Assembly (NCBI GenBank): GCA_008931825.1
Contig: QXVZ01020107.1
Coordinates: 1 to 64,000, forward strand
Length of the DNA: 64,000 nucleotides
Source of the DNA: Phallusia fumigata
Taxonomy: Eukaryota > Chordata > Ascidiacea > Phlebobranchia > Ascidiidae
Reading direction: 5' to 3'
Part shown: one piece after another, positions 1 to 12,009 of the stretch
Numbering within the stretch: position 1 is the first letter of the stretch
How the letters are laid out: each line of letters opens with the position of its first letter
Program-made: the position numbers and the translations under genes
The notes under the pieces: model-generated
The model's database searches: none
Seen by the model: the letters and a program-made list of their open reading frames with translations, nothing else
What the model was told of the DNA's origin: nothing

Positions 1-332
1 ATTAACCGACCTACGCACACATGGTGGACATGTAGCCTGCTGAAAGTAGCCTGAAGCTTGCATGCAGGCCAACGTCAACGGCATCTTAATTGAAACAGGT
101 TTACATGCATTAGTAACTTGTACACGCAAATAAAGAAGCACAAAGGTGTATTGAAAGGTCGTTTGCGAACTTGTTCCAAAAACAAACGTACAAAGTGTCT
201 TTACTTAGCCGAAAATACAAATTTTTACACTAATTCGCTGAATATTTCACGTTGAACGTCGGTGTATGGCCCAAGCGAAATGCCTACATTTAATCATTAG
301 AAATTAATAAAAACTTTTTATTTTTTCCTCAG

Positions 333-2051
333 GGCGGGTCGGGAGTGGTTATGTCACGTGAGCTACTACGTCATCTCGGACCTGGACTGAAGGAATGTCT
401 CCTGTCACTTTACACTGAGCACGAGGATATCGAGTTGGGCCGCTGCGTGCGCAAGATGACTGGTGTGAAGTGCACGGAGGCGTGGCAGTCTGTGAAAATC
501 TTCTACCAGAATTTTAAAAACCATACCTACCTTCCAAACATTGTAACATTAGAACCTGACACTATCGGTAAAAATGAGTTTGTATGTTTTACGCCTGTTG
601 CGAAATGGCTGTGTAGTAATAGTGGGGTTGTCACCCTTTAAAAAGTGAAAACGAGCAAATAAGTAAAAAACGAAAACGCAACACGTTATGCAAATGTTTC
701 AAATAAGTTTAAACGTTTGATTATTACATGAGTGTAGCGTTATTCGTCCACGTCGCTTTGGGTTCTTAAACAATGTAGTTAATTCCTACACTTGGGTCGA
801 AAATATTTATAGTATGGCCAAAATATCTAAAGAACACTGCGAAATTCCATGCAAAATCTGTTTAACATAGAATGCACATTTTTTGCAATTTCAAAATGTT
901 GTTGACTGCCGCGAAAACCGAAGACCATTGTTGGAACCATCATTTCATTTAAAAAAGCATTAAATTCACATTTGGAAAATTTATAGTTCATACTGTGTTG
1001 GTTTCAGACAACGGAATAATATTCCACGCCAATAAGGAGCCGAAATACCAAATCAACTTTCACACGCTGATGCTCAAAAGGAAGATTGCTTGGTCCATTG
1101 ACAGGATTGCGAAGCTTGAAAGAGAGATTGAGACCCTGTCTTCAAGTTTTAAGGTAGTGATCGAAAAAAAGACAAAATATGCAATTTTTTTCTGAAANTG
1201 ACCACGTGACAAGTGACGACGAACTTCTGTTTTTTTGCGACGTTGACTTGGTCTTCGCTCCCGAGATTCTACTTCACATACGTAGGAACACGATACAGGG
1301 CAAACAGGTTTACTATCCAACCTTCTTCAGTCAGTACGACCCGAAAATTGTGTACGAGCATCGTGAGAAACCCCGGAGTCACTTCAGTTTTGATGAATAC
1401 GACGGATTTTGGCGGATTTACAGCTATGGCATGGTAGCGATGTACAAGAGCGACTTCAAAATTACCAAGGGATTCGATCTAAGCATTGTAGGATGGGGAT
1501 TGGAGGATCTTCACTTGGTAAGCACGCAAAGCAAGTTGTAATTTTAACGTCAATAACTTACGAAAATCTGAACATGGTTCGGGTTCATTGCTATGTTTTT
1601 GTAGTTAGTTCTCCGGTTCGAACCTGGGATGCTCCCGAGTACAAAAATGATCAGGTTTTTTTAAGTCGAGTCGAGCAAAATTCAGCCAAGCGTTCGACTT
1701 CCAAACAAACGTTGCGCAACACTGACCACTAGCGGTTATACTTTTAACACTACTTAGTTTCTTGAATAACAGGTCTTCTTATCGTCATTGCTTGTGCAAA
1801 ATGCCAAGTTTTTAAAACAACCTATTTTTCAGGCCGACTCAGTTCTTCGATCAGGACTTCGCGTCTTTAAAAGCGCCGAGCCGGCTGAAGTTCACGTGTT
1901 TCACGACAAAGAGTGTGATTCCAGTTTGACGAAGAAACAATACACGGATTGCCTCCGGTCGAGAGCTGGACATTTTGGTCCGAAACCATTCCTCCTAAAA
2001 TTGTGGGAAAACCCAGATATCGACGCCGCCCTAAATGCTGCTATTCTGTAA
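333..2051 (+). CDS. chondroitin sulfate synthase-like gene, partial (5' end outside window, middle lost at an assembly join)
   Basis: Exons at 333-567, 1008-1153, about 1199-1517 and 1833-2051 (stop). Family: bifunctional Golgi type II glycosyltransferases (CHSY/CHPF) that add GlcA and GalNAc to chondroitin chains. Seen: the fringe-like part with YTEHEDIELGRCVRKMTG, then FHANKEPKYQ, and after the break the GalNAc-transferase part with the metal-binding LLFFCDVDLVF (DVD) and GWGLEDLHL. The last exon carries the family end (AEPAEVHVFHDKECD). The neighbouring minus-strand copy has about 270 more residues before its DVD motif; here they are absent and a single n sits at 1198, so the loss is best read as an assembly join rather than a broken gene. 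The first three or four exons would lie left of the window. It is convergent with the complete paralogue at 2399-9617, about 350 bp away. Which of CHSY1, CHSY3 or CHPF it matches is not settled. Confidence 0.85.
1198..1198. other. assembly join (single n)
   Basis: One undetermined base separates intron-like sequence from the middle of a chondroitin-synthase exon. Compared with the complete copy on the minus strand, roughly 800 coding bases are missing at this point. Confidence 0.7.
1590..1736 (-). repeat. tRNA-derived SINE copy, second family
   Basis: Read on the minus strand it has a tRNA-like start (CTAGTGGTCAGTGTTGCG) and a B-box/T-arm (GGTTCGAACC). Related T-arm modules following CTCGGGA-type sequence lie at 5757-5882 and 51240-51345. 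It lies in the last intron of the partial chondroitin-synthase gene. Confidence 0.45.
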
Positions 2052-2398
2052 AGCAGTTTTATTTTAGGAGTTTTTTTACGTGAGGTTTGCTTCGATACGA
2101 TTCTGTCGACATTTAATCACTGCACTCAAACGTTAAAACATTTTTTTACACTGATAAGGTCCCCACGTTTTGCAAAAGAAAGTAGCTTTATTTATGTCTG
2201 AATCTATGTCCAAGTTTTGGCTCCTTGACTGAAAGCCATTTATGTTTCTATTATTTTCTGCATCTTGTTAACAAGTGGTGCAACAAAATGAAACAAAATT
2301 GGATTGATTTGTGTTTTCTTCGACCGTAAAACATTTCAAATAAGCAGTAAAAAAATAGGCTATATTGAGTAAACAACAAAAATATCAAAACAATTAAA

Positions 2399-5300
2399 CT
2401 ACGAAGCGACCCGCGAATTCGTGGTGTTTGAAACAGCGCCCTCCGGCGAGATTGGAGTGTTCCAGAGATAATAGAGCAGAGCCCGTGGACCGTAATGGGT
2501 CGCACGAGAATTCATGCAGTCCTTGTATTGCTTGCCGCTCAGCGAAGGGTCGCAGAATTTGTCGTGGTAGATGTGTACCTCTGCGGGCTCCGTACTTTTG
2601 AACACTTGGAGGCTGGCGCTCAGTATGGAATTGACCTAAAAATTATGTGGATGAAATGGTTTGGAATGTTGCATGCTGCTCGGTAGCAAAATATGAGAAT
2701 CTGCTCAATTTCTAATTGGGGTGTGCTACAGTTTTAAACTAGCTGCACGTTAGTTACGTAAGCGATTTAAGTCCAAGGCATTTTCCCTAAGTAGCTCTAT
2801 TTCACATAAACAAGATACAAGCCAGTACTTGTGTGTAAAACATTTTCTACGTTTCGACAAACGCTCTTGTCATTCCTGATGACGAAAACAGCGTTTGTTA
2901 AAACGTAGAAAATGTTTTACACACAAGTACAGGCTTGTATCTTCTTTTTGAGACCGTGTTTAAAACCGTGAATTGTGTACCAACCGTACTTTGTTAGGTC
3001 CAGATACCTAAACCTCAAACCTGCTTTTAGGTAGACTAGAGGTTCCAAGCCTTTTAATGTCACTTTACATAACTTCTTTCTATTGGAGAGGAATGAAAAG
3101 TTCCAACATGGGCAAAACAGGGTGAATGTATCAAAAAGTTGGGGACCACGTGGATAATTCATAATAGCTGCGTGCTCCAGTTTTTTGAACAAACTATACA
3201 TAAGTTGTGATAACAACCTGTGTAAGCCGACAAATAAGGATACCTAGAACGTTCTAAGGATACATAACGGTTACACCTACCATGTGAATATCTTCAAGCC
3301 CCCAACCCTGAATCGTCAGGTCAAAGCCCTTCGTGTTCACGAAGTCGCTGTTGTACAGTGAAACCATTCCATAACTGAAATGTCTCCAGAAGCCGTCGAG
3401 CTCTTCAAAGTGGAAATCCGTGCGCGGCTTTGGCATTTCCACGTACACAACATCTGGGTCGTACTGGCTGAAGAAGACTGGATAGTAAACTTGCTTGTGC
3501 TGTACAGTGTTCCTGCGAATGTGCATCAGCATCTCGGGCGCGAACACCAGGTCCACGTCGCAAAAGAACAAGATCTCATTGGGATTTGCGACTTCTTTGG
3601 CGGCTGTTTGAAGCCCCAAACCCCGCGAAAAATCTGTCCCGGGGGCCATAAAAACTACATTAAGTTCAGTATTGGGATATGCTCGCTGAAGAGCGCTCAT
3701 GTTCTCTATTATAAAGCGCTCGTCACTATTACGAATCGGCAGGTCATCGGCGGCATTGTAGTTCTCGCGGAGGCGCACAGTGTTGGTGTCGTGAACGAAA
3801 TCGTCACTTTGCCCGTCATCTTGCTTCTTGTCGACTTTGGCGGGGAAGTATGCCAGATACAGATTCGCGCTTTCGCCTCGAGTTAAAAACGCGCTCTCAA
3901 AGTTGTTCAAAAACCGAACAAAGTTTTCCGGTCGCCCGCTCAGCGCCATGATGAAATCTACTTTAGGTTCTTTTCCGTGTTTTTGGTCTTTCTCCGGGAT
4001 GTCGGTGAACGGCGATAAGTTCTTATTCGCTGTTAAAGTGTTGGGTTCCTCCAGGAATACAAGATTGTTAATAAAGTATTGCCTCGCGTGGATAGGTTTT
4101 TCTTCCTTTTTATCTTTCACGATCTGCCCCCTAAATTTCGCTTGGTAGGTGCACAGAATGTGGGAAATCGAATCCGTAGCAAAACTTGGATTGACTATAT
4201 GGTAACTTTGAATCAATGCAACTTCCCTTAGGGTTTTCGAAGGCGTGTCGAGGCCTTGTATCACTCTGACAGCCGCGTTGGTGCCATCTATGAGTTGAGT
4301 CTTTAAGCCGTCAATCATGTTTCGCACCATGTTTTTCTCATCGGTTTTAAAGATGCTTCTTCCAACCACCGAGTCCCATCTGTACTGCGCATGCGTGTTT
4401 GGGTCCTGAAACAGACGAGGTATATACTATAGTAGATTTAAAACGTTCCAGCAGCCCAAAATCATATTTACTGGTAATAGATCCCCTGTATTTACAACCC
4501 ATGAAGATGCAGCGCATATAGTTTGCAAGGGCCTATAATGAAACAATGTGGGTTCATAAACGTCATCAGCAGTGACGCCATACAACAAGCCTGATGCAAC
4601 AAATCGCGCCAATAGTGACGTCATGTATTTTACGTAAACGAAAAAAGAGCCTTCATAACCTTGTTTAAAAACCACGTTTGTTGTATGTATTCAGGTAGTT
4701 GTACATATGATATTGCCTGTACTATTTATATTTCGGCTTTTCCAATTTTATCCGATATCCTCCATTTACCTGGTCGCTGTGTTCGTCGCGCACCAACGAC
4801 CGAAGTTCACTTTCCAGGCTGTTCACTCTGTTCATGAGATGGAAAATTTTTCTCTTTAAAATCATCGAGTGAAACTTTATCTGCTTTTCCGCGTCTTTGT
4901 TTGCGTGGAAAATTAAACCACGATCTAAAAAAACAAAATAAATACGGATATTTTGTTGTGTGTCGGGCAATAACTGTTTAGCACAGCAATGTGGCACGAT
5001 GCGGCATTATCAGACCACTCGTTAAGTACGTAACGTACGTGAAAAACATTGTGTACAATTTCGTGTATTTTTCACAAAAATAAGTGCACTATTTTGTTCT
5101 TGAAACAGATTTTTACAAAACACATTTCGATTTAGGGCAAAACAAATAGAAATACCGACCCAGCTGAGTTGGTTCAATCTTCTCAATGTTCGTAGCGTAG
5201 GATCCCTGCTGGTAGTTCTGATAGAAAAGCTTCTTAGTTTCCCACGACACTGTGCACTGCACCCCTGTCATTTTCTGCACACATCTCCCCAGTTCAATGT

Positions 5301-8300
5301 CCTCATGTTCAGTGTACAGCGTCCTCAAGCAAGCGCCGAGGTTCGGGCCAAGTTGACGAAGCAAGCCACGAGACATGATCACACCAGGACCGCCCTAAAG
5401 AAGGAAAAACAGCTTAAAATTATCATTTTCGGTTTTGGGGTGTTTGATGCTGCTCGTATCCGGATTAATTCGTTGCGTTTTAGGGAAAACTTACCTCTGT
5501 TAACCCTTCAAGGAAAGAAAAAATGCAAATAAGGTAGTTGTAAATGCGACCCAAAATTCGTGATCATGACACAAGCGTTTGTGGGAACGTACAAAATGTT
5601 TTCAGCGCAAGTCCTGACATGTCCGACATTGTGTGTGAAAGCATCATTTTACATTTCTAAATAAGACAGTTAAAATGAGTCTCAAATGTTGCGTAGGAAA
5701 TTAGCAGTTCCACTCAATCTGATAAACTCCACAGATTAGGAAACAATTTTTTTTCTTTTTACGTGGTTCGAACCCGGGCCGGTCCCGAGAGATAATCCCA
5801 ATCAGTTTTTTATGTGGGTCGTGTGCCTTAGACCATTCGAGCAACTTCTTAAGAACGCAATTGGCGCTAACTAGTGGGCCACCTCAGGAACCTGTTTCCT
5901 TCTTACCATGCAATAGTTCTCGCCTTTTCTGATCTGGTCGTTTTTGTCTTTGCCAAACCCGGCGCTTCCAATAAACCAGGGAATCGACGAGTTGACTCCG
6001 CTCAAAAACTTGTGCAGCTTGTCAGCGTCAACGTAAGCGTCGTCGTCCAGCCGAACAAACCAATCGTAACTGAAAAAATGGAAAAGCCTATGCGAACAAA
6101 AATCTTAGAAAACAAAGCGTCATGCACACGCGAAAATGTACAAACAGAAAAAAACAGTGGCGAAGGAATAAATTTAAAACGCCAACACAAAAATGTGCTA
6201 ATACAAAAAAACAAACGTAACTATTTAAAAAATTATCCAACTTCAACTTTTAAACGCAGTTGTGCCAGTTTACAAATTATATCAAAGTGTCGATGGCTTC
6301 GTGTGCCACGTTAATGACCTCATGTCCTAATGTATCTGCATGCTAATTGTTGCAATCTGTAAAAGGCTGTTTTTCACGAACACCTTGTCGCTCGTTGCTG
6401 CAGTTGCACTACATTTAACGGCAAAATAACAAAGAGGTTGCACAATCTAGCTCGAAAGTATATGAGAATACGAACTCTTAAATCACTTGGGGTTCCGTCA
6501 CATCCAGCAGGGGGTTAGTTGCTCCCCCTGATTTACACAATTGCAAAGAAAGGCACAATCCTCATGACATAACTTACTTGCCAAGATAGACGTCGTGCAT
6601 AAACTTGATCATCGAAAAACTCTTCTTCTGTGGTGGATAATCCACATCCTTTACTCCCGGCAACTGAATCACCCTCACACCGTTCTCCATGTGACTGCTG
6701 ACTAAGCGCTTCTCGGCATCGTAAGTTCCGTTATTGTTTGCGAACACTTCCAAATGAACTTTAGAGGCATGTCGAGCCCAAGAATTCACCGCCGCCTGCG
6801 CTCGGGAGTCGAGCTTCTCTTCCATAGACATCATACCTATGACAAATTAATAACGACGATTTCGACAGCGATTGCAAATGAAACTTGGACTAAATTACCC
6901 ATTGGGCGAAATAGTGCCCACAAATCATTGACAAGCTTTAAACCAGTGGATGCAGGTTGCCGAATACACTTAATCGGGTTAGTCCGCGCGCCGCAGCGCC
7001 GCACATCAATTAACTATAAGTTTGCTTTGTTTTATTGTAATAAAAAACCCTAATATTACAAACAGGGTAAATAACATCTGTTTACAATAAAAAAAGTAAC
7101 ATTTATAAGTAAAGCGTTGTTTGTATTACGTTTCTGTCGGCATTGTTGCGATACGGACAATAAGTCGGACTTTGGGGGTCGGGCAAATGCACTAACTTGC
7201 GTGAAAACTAAAGGGGAAGAATGGCTTACAAGTCCTGCACCAAAATCGTTTAGCGGGCCGCGACATGCCCTGCTTTAAACTGTGTACTGCTGTGCACGTG
7301 TTCAAAAATGCACTTACGTTGTTGGGTGTCTAGTGATTTACCGCACAAGAGCAATTAAAATGTGCAAGGCATTATAAACTGTTTTGTATCAAGTAAAAAT
7401 AATTTTTTGTATCAATTGTACAAACACCTGATAATGCGGTAAATAACTTGAAACTTAGGAAAACAAGATACAGACTTGAAGAGTAGCTGAATTTGAAACA
7501 TAACTGCCTTATTTATCGTTTTTATCTTTACGTCCCTTGCAACTTGTTTTATCTGACTTCAATTCCGTCATCAATTGCGTCACGTTTTCATTTTACCTCA
7601 CTTGTGTATGTAAAGCACGTTTTAATTCTTCTCGTCATTATGCACTGATAATGACAACAGCGATTGTCGAAACGTTTGCATTACAATGTAATAACAAGTT
7701 CTCTGGCAGTTAAAATTACCCTTGAAACTTACCTATGTAAACCACGCCATGGCGGTCGACAATTTGATCATCGTTGTTGGCTCCCTTATCTAGTCCCTTC
7801 AACACTACGTCTTTTACATCACTGGTCGGTGAAGGACACCATGACCTTGGCAACACGTGGTACGCAATGGGATGTAACGACGGAAGCAAGTGGCACCCGA
7901 TAGCAAATCCAAGTATCACGCTCAACACAAACCTGAAATCAGAAACTTTTAAAAGTCCGCTCTACTTCCTTACTGCCTAATTTCAGGTTTCCCTGACCTT
8001 AAGCATTCATTTTCGCAGCAGTTCACCTGCATTGCCACTCGAATCCTGACATACTTTATCCCGGGATAGTAATGCGTTTAACGATGTACGTGCTGTCGTG
8101 TTATGTGCTTAACCGTCAGGATACCAACCGCAATGCTATGTCACTAGCATATCTGAAAATCCTAATTAGGCTTTGTGGCAGTCGATCGCGAGACAATATT
8201 GTAAGACTACAGAAGCACCACCATGAACTGCGGTGTATCCACATATATTGTTTTTGTTTGTTGACTCGTTAAAAATGGTTTTGTGGTTTTGCTCGACAAG

Positions 8301-9617
8301 CTTTACGCCAGTGTTTCTCAAACTTTTGTCGACGCCTTTGGAAAAGTTGGTGGGAGTTTCGACGCACCAGCGATAAGAATTTCATAAAGACGCTTATTGT
8401 GAAAGTTGTATTTAATGATGCAAACGCGTTTTAACTACCAAACATATTTATTGTGCGATGCCCTTGGAAAATAAAAACGATGCACCGGAGTGTCGCGACT
8501 CACAGTTTAAGAAGCACGGTTTTACGTAATCCTGACGTAAATTCCTTATGCTTACAAAGCCGTTTGACAAACGTTGCGTTGTCTAATACACATGCAATTT
8601 ACATTCGGCTTTTCGGATTCAGTAACTAACAGCTAACAGAGTGGGTTTAACACACGTAGCGACGGCCACATTTGGCATTTGTGCTTTGTTCAGGGCATCT
8701 TAAATTCGGTTGTGCAGTTATGTTATGGTAAAAACAAACAAACAAATTTCTATTAGGGTCCAATGAAAACAGTATAACGTAGGACATGCTTCAAAGCAAA
8801 GTCATAGGACACTTGAAACCATTATACAATGCGTACGAATGTAAAGCAAAAAATCGCAATTTTTTCGCTTGCTTAAAGACCCTTGGCTTAAAAACTTGAG
8901 TTGAGTTGAGTTGAGTTTATTCCCCTGGTGAAAGAAATCGTAGCGACACAATTGCTTATTCGAAAACTTCGCATTGTCTATTCATACGAAACCCACAATG
9001 GCAATCAACGTAAAACGTATTTGCCATGGGCGAACCACTGGGACCGACGTAGGTTTAAACACTGGCTTTAAAGCGAGGAGGCCGTGTGTGACGTCAGGAT
9101 CTGCTGGTTCATTGCTCTTGACTCATTTATACGGAAGTCCAAAGTATTTCTGTGGTCGTTGCCTGGTTTTAAACGAGAACAAAACCTCAACAAAGCCTAA
9201 TGTAAACGGAATTACTTTGACGCATTCATTTTTTACTGTTACTGTCCAGTCTACGGGGTTTGTTCTAAGCAACCTTAAATGTTTGATAAACAATGCCAGT
9301 GATTACAACTGCCGTTATTGACATGCAACTTCTATAGAGGCCCAGGTCGCAAACAAGCAACAACTTTAGCGAAATCAAACGACGCTCGTGAGTCAATTCA
9401 ATAAACCTCGTTGCCTTTCATCAAACGTGACTTTGACAGCAAAAAATCTCTAACGGTGTTTTTACACTCTAAATTTTGACAGCTAATCAATACTCAAAGT
9501 GACTGCAGTCTTTGCCGGGGATTTAAACACGGAATTATATAAATGACATACAACATGTGGCAATTACCTGTATACGATTTTTTCCACATCGGTTGCTCGC
9601 TTCATCATTGCTGTCAT
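2399..9617 (-). CDS. chondroitin sulfate synthase, complete eight-exon gene
   Basis: Exons (minus): 9617-9568, 7932-7733, 6836-6578, 6069-5907, 5394-5160, 4924-4770, 4405-3281, 2635-2399. Lengths sum to 2424 nt, giving 807 residues; human CHSY1 has 802. Product: Golgi type II membrane enzyme polymerising chondroitin from UDP-GlcA and UDP-GalNAc. Seen: short cytosolic N-terminus (MTAMMKRATDVEKIVYR) spliced to a hydrophobic anchor (FVLSVILGFAIG); fringe-like domain with YDWFVRLDDDAYVD (DDD metal site); YTEHEDIELGRC; then the GalNAc-transferase domain with LFFCDVDLVFAPE (DVD) and GWGLEDIHM. Both metal sites are intact, which argues for an active CHSY rather than CHPF, where the second site is degenerate (family knowledge). 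All splice junctions are GT-AG and in phase. The 50-nt first exon was found by phase and the membrane anchor it completes. Confidence 0.93.
2812..2943. repeat. palindromic MITE, family with AAGATACAAGCC ends
   Basis: Two arms of about 60 bp run as a near-perfect inverted repeat, from AAGATACAAGCCAGTACTTG to the same motif on the other strand. CTGATGA (2876-2882) lies at the centre. It sits in the last intron of the chondroitin-synthase gene. Relatives are at 50923-51059, 31536-31663 and, partial, 11150-11195, 12396-12595 and 14408-14640. Confidence 0.8.
5757..5882 (-). repeat. tRNA-derived SINE copy, second family
   Basis: The minus strand shows GGGACCGGCCCGGGTTCGAACC, a T-arm/B-box module, preceded by a degenerate A-box-like stretch. 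It lies in an intron of the chondroitin-synthase gene. No full cloverleaf can be folded, so it is not called a tRNA gene. Confidence 0.45.
7640..7716 (+). repeat. MITE fragment with hairpin core and CTCTGGCAGTT end
   Basis: Contains CTGATAATGACAACAGCG, the hairpin GACAA/TTGTC followed by GAAACGT, and the terminal TTCTCTGGCAGTT. The same core and end recur at 41688-41785, 55420-55507 and, diverged, 63418-63482. It lies just downstream of the chondroitin-synthase exon at 7733-7932. Confidence 0.6.
8309..8519. mobile_element. hAT-type non-autonomous DNA element (MITE)
   Basis: Imperfect terminal inverted repeats: CAGTGTTTCTCAAACTTTTG at the left, and the reverse complement of CAGTTTAAGAAGCACGG at the right. 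The flanking octamers CTTTACGC and TTTTACGT agree at six of eight positions, consistent with a decayed 8-bp target duplication. It has no coding capacity and lies in the first intron of the chondroitin-synthase gene. Confidence 0.55.
8895..8920 (+). repeat. short TTGAG pentamer run
   Basis: Four tandem TTGAG units followed by TTTATTC. It looks like the simple-sequence tail of a small dispersed element, but no body could be assigned. Confidence 0.5.
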
Positions 9618-9619
9618 TG

Positions 9620-12000
9620 TGGGTTTTTGGCAAACACATAAATTTAACCTTACGTTTAAGTAGACTGATGAACACCTAAACACATAAAAGCAACTTTACG
9701 GGTTTTTGTTGCGCCTGGAAATGTATTAGAGCGCTGCACAGGCCAACGCGCCGGGTTAATTTGTGGCGTTGGGCGTTCCTTGTATCGACACGGTAGTTTC
9801 ATTCAAAAGGTGCAACATTTAAATAGGAAACAGACCGTAAAGTATTTAGCTATAGTAAGCTTACAACGAATGAACTGCTACGGCACGCTTAGGTGTCGAC
9901 GGTAACACGTTTTCGCTATACGTCACATCTGTTCACATAAACCCCTTTGCACTCTTGAAGCGGGTTCCGAACGAGCTTCGTGTTGGGACCGTAACATTTT
10001 TATTGGAAGTTTAAACAGGAAATAGTCTGCTGACGTTTGTACATTCTCGGTTAAGCTGGTTTCTCTAAAGGATTTTGCCTATTTTAGAACCTGTCAAAGG
10101 ACTTTGTAATGGCGAACCAGGCAAACGTTTATCAATCTCGTTTAAGCAAACAAACTATAAGCTTTGTCTATTTCTGCACCAAAAAACTTACTAACATTGA
10201 CATGTGCTATAATAAGTGTCAAAGTGAGTGACTTGGTTATGGTTACTTCACGTACCACTTCTATGCTATTCCTAAACCTCATGGTTGTCTTGCCCCAACA
10301 ACCTAAAAAGCTACACTTACATGGGAGTACAAAATACGACACGAATCTTAAGTCCCTGACTCGTAAAGGCGTTTCTACAAAAATACCTCACTCTCTTCAA
10401 ATCGACATTTTTACGGCGGGCTACTTTGTGCGCCCAACCTCTAAATCAAACAAGACGATGTCGTTTTCACGTTTGATAATTGTTCCTCAGTCAATATAGG
10501 CGGAACCACACTCCGAGACGAAGGCACCTTTGCTCTGCGTAAGAACGCGCGCGGTTAGATTATAGGCTTTGCCGCAACAAAAGCGTTCCTGTGCAAATGA
10601 CAGAGTGTTGAGAAACGATATTTGCTCGGGCGTGAAGTCAAAACCGGAGACTCGTTTGATGGAAGATGGAAATTGTTGCTGGGTTGTTGATAAAGGAAAA
10701 CCATTAAAACTGAAATATGTGTAGTACATCAGCAAAATGGTTGAAAACGTTAAGTGATCACAGGCGTATAATATATGACTAACCTGTGTAACCCATTTGC
10801 CTACGTTTTGCGTGAAATCTATAAAGTACTATCCACTAACCACATGTACAAGCTGATGATCTTGGAGTCGTTCAATATACAACAGTTCAAAGCCCAGTTA
10901 AAAATAGGTCAAGATCCATGCCATTGTTTTTATTTAATGTTTGACGCGTGGCTTCTGCAGCGTGATCTATCGGTGATTTTAATGGTTTAATGCCTTGTTG
11001 ACATGTTTTATTGCGTACTTTGACGGTTATTCTTATCAGTTGGTTTTATCGTTTTAACATTTGTTACGCGCCCCTCTTTTTTCTCTTTTACCGCGACACG
11101 TAACTTTGCGCCGCTTTTCCGAGTCATCCCTAATGAATACAACAATTGGTTGTCGAAACGTAGAAAATGTTTTCCATACAAGTACTGGCTGCTCTTACTG
11201 ACATTAAATCAACCACAAAACTATTTAATTATGTGTCAGAGTACATTTCAAAATCCACTATAAATTCGGGTTGAAAAAAGAAAGGAAAAGGATCTTATCG
11301 ACCCTCCATTGTAATTGATTATAAGCACTTTACGAGTGTTTTTCAGTGGGTTTGTATAAAGCAGATGCAACAACATCAATAAGCAACAATTGTCAACCAT
11401 TTCCCAAACAATTCACGTTCGTCATTAAAATAATATTTTTCTCCTGTTGTGACCGGGGTGAAAATACGGCGTTACGAAAACAAAGTTGTGTTTTTATAAA
11501 ACGACAAGGTCCCACTGTCACCTATGGACGTGGTTAGTTATAGGAGCTTACGGAGTTAAGCGCATCAGTTTAAACAACAGAAATCAGAGATGGTTATTTC
11601 AAGCTTATTTTGAGACTAATTTATATGATGGATGTCCTTAATATCACTTAAAAGTAGGCGAAATAGTTCTATTACACCACGTCTTGGACTAAGCTTGGAC
11701 TTTAATTTGATGATATTTATCTTTAGTAACGTATATGAAGGGGTTATATAGGTCTACTACACCACTTCTAGAGCTGTATTGAATCGAGGTTGTGTCGCCA
11801 ATTAACATACAACAACAAAGGCACTAAAACAATTACTAAGCTGTAAACTACAGTAGGACGTGGTGAAGTTGTTAAGCACCCAATTACACGTGCAACCTTT
11901 TAACAAAAGAAGCTTTAGTGTTTCTAGTTCTACGCTGACCATGTATCTCTACTGTAGAGTGCGGTACTGGAATACGTTTCAAACAAAATTTGAATCAGAA
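9620..12000. other. intergenic region with a possible small exon and MITE debris
   Basis: This lies between the divergent chondroitin-synthase and GPR156-like genes and should hold both promoters. No recognisable gene is present. The minus strand at 10499-10735 has a GC-richer open stretch ending ECGSAYID and stop that reads like coding sequence but has no family match. At 11125-11195 there is a MITE end with ACAAC/GTTGT hairpin and CGAAACGTAG. Confidence 0.5.
10499..10735 (-). CDS. possible terminal exon, unknown protein
   Basis: The open reading frame ends in GKAYNLTARVLTQSKGAFVS followed by a short Cys-containing tail and stop. Base composition is less AT-rich than the flanks, and the amino-acid mix (balanced, few Lys/Asn runs) looks protein-like. 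No start or upstream exon was found and no family was recognised. It could equally be a chance ORF. Confidence 0.22.
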
Positions 12001-12009
12001 AGTTAGGGG

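Noticed and set aside
3380-4148. Plus-strand open frames of 106 and 168 codons
   Set aside because: They are antisense shadows of the large chondroitin-synthase exon.
6754-7053. Plus-strand 99-codon frame
   Set aside because: Antisense to a chondroitin-synthase exon and extends into its intron.
8974-9321. 115-codon plus-strand frame in chondroitin-synthase intron 1
   Set aside because: No family features, flanked by repeat debris, low-complexity Thr/Asn-rich composition; probably chance.
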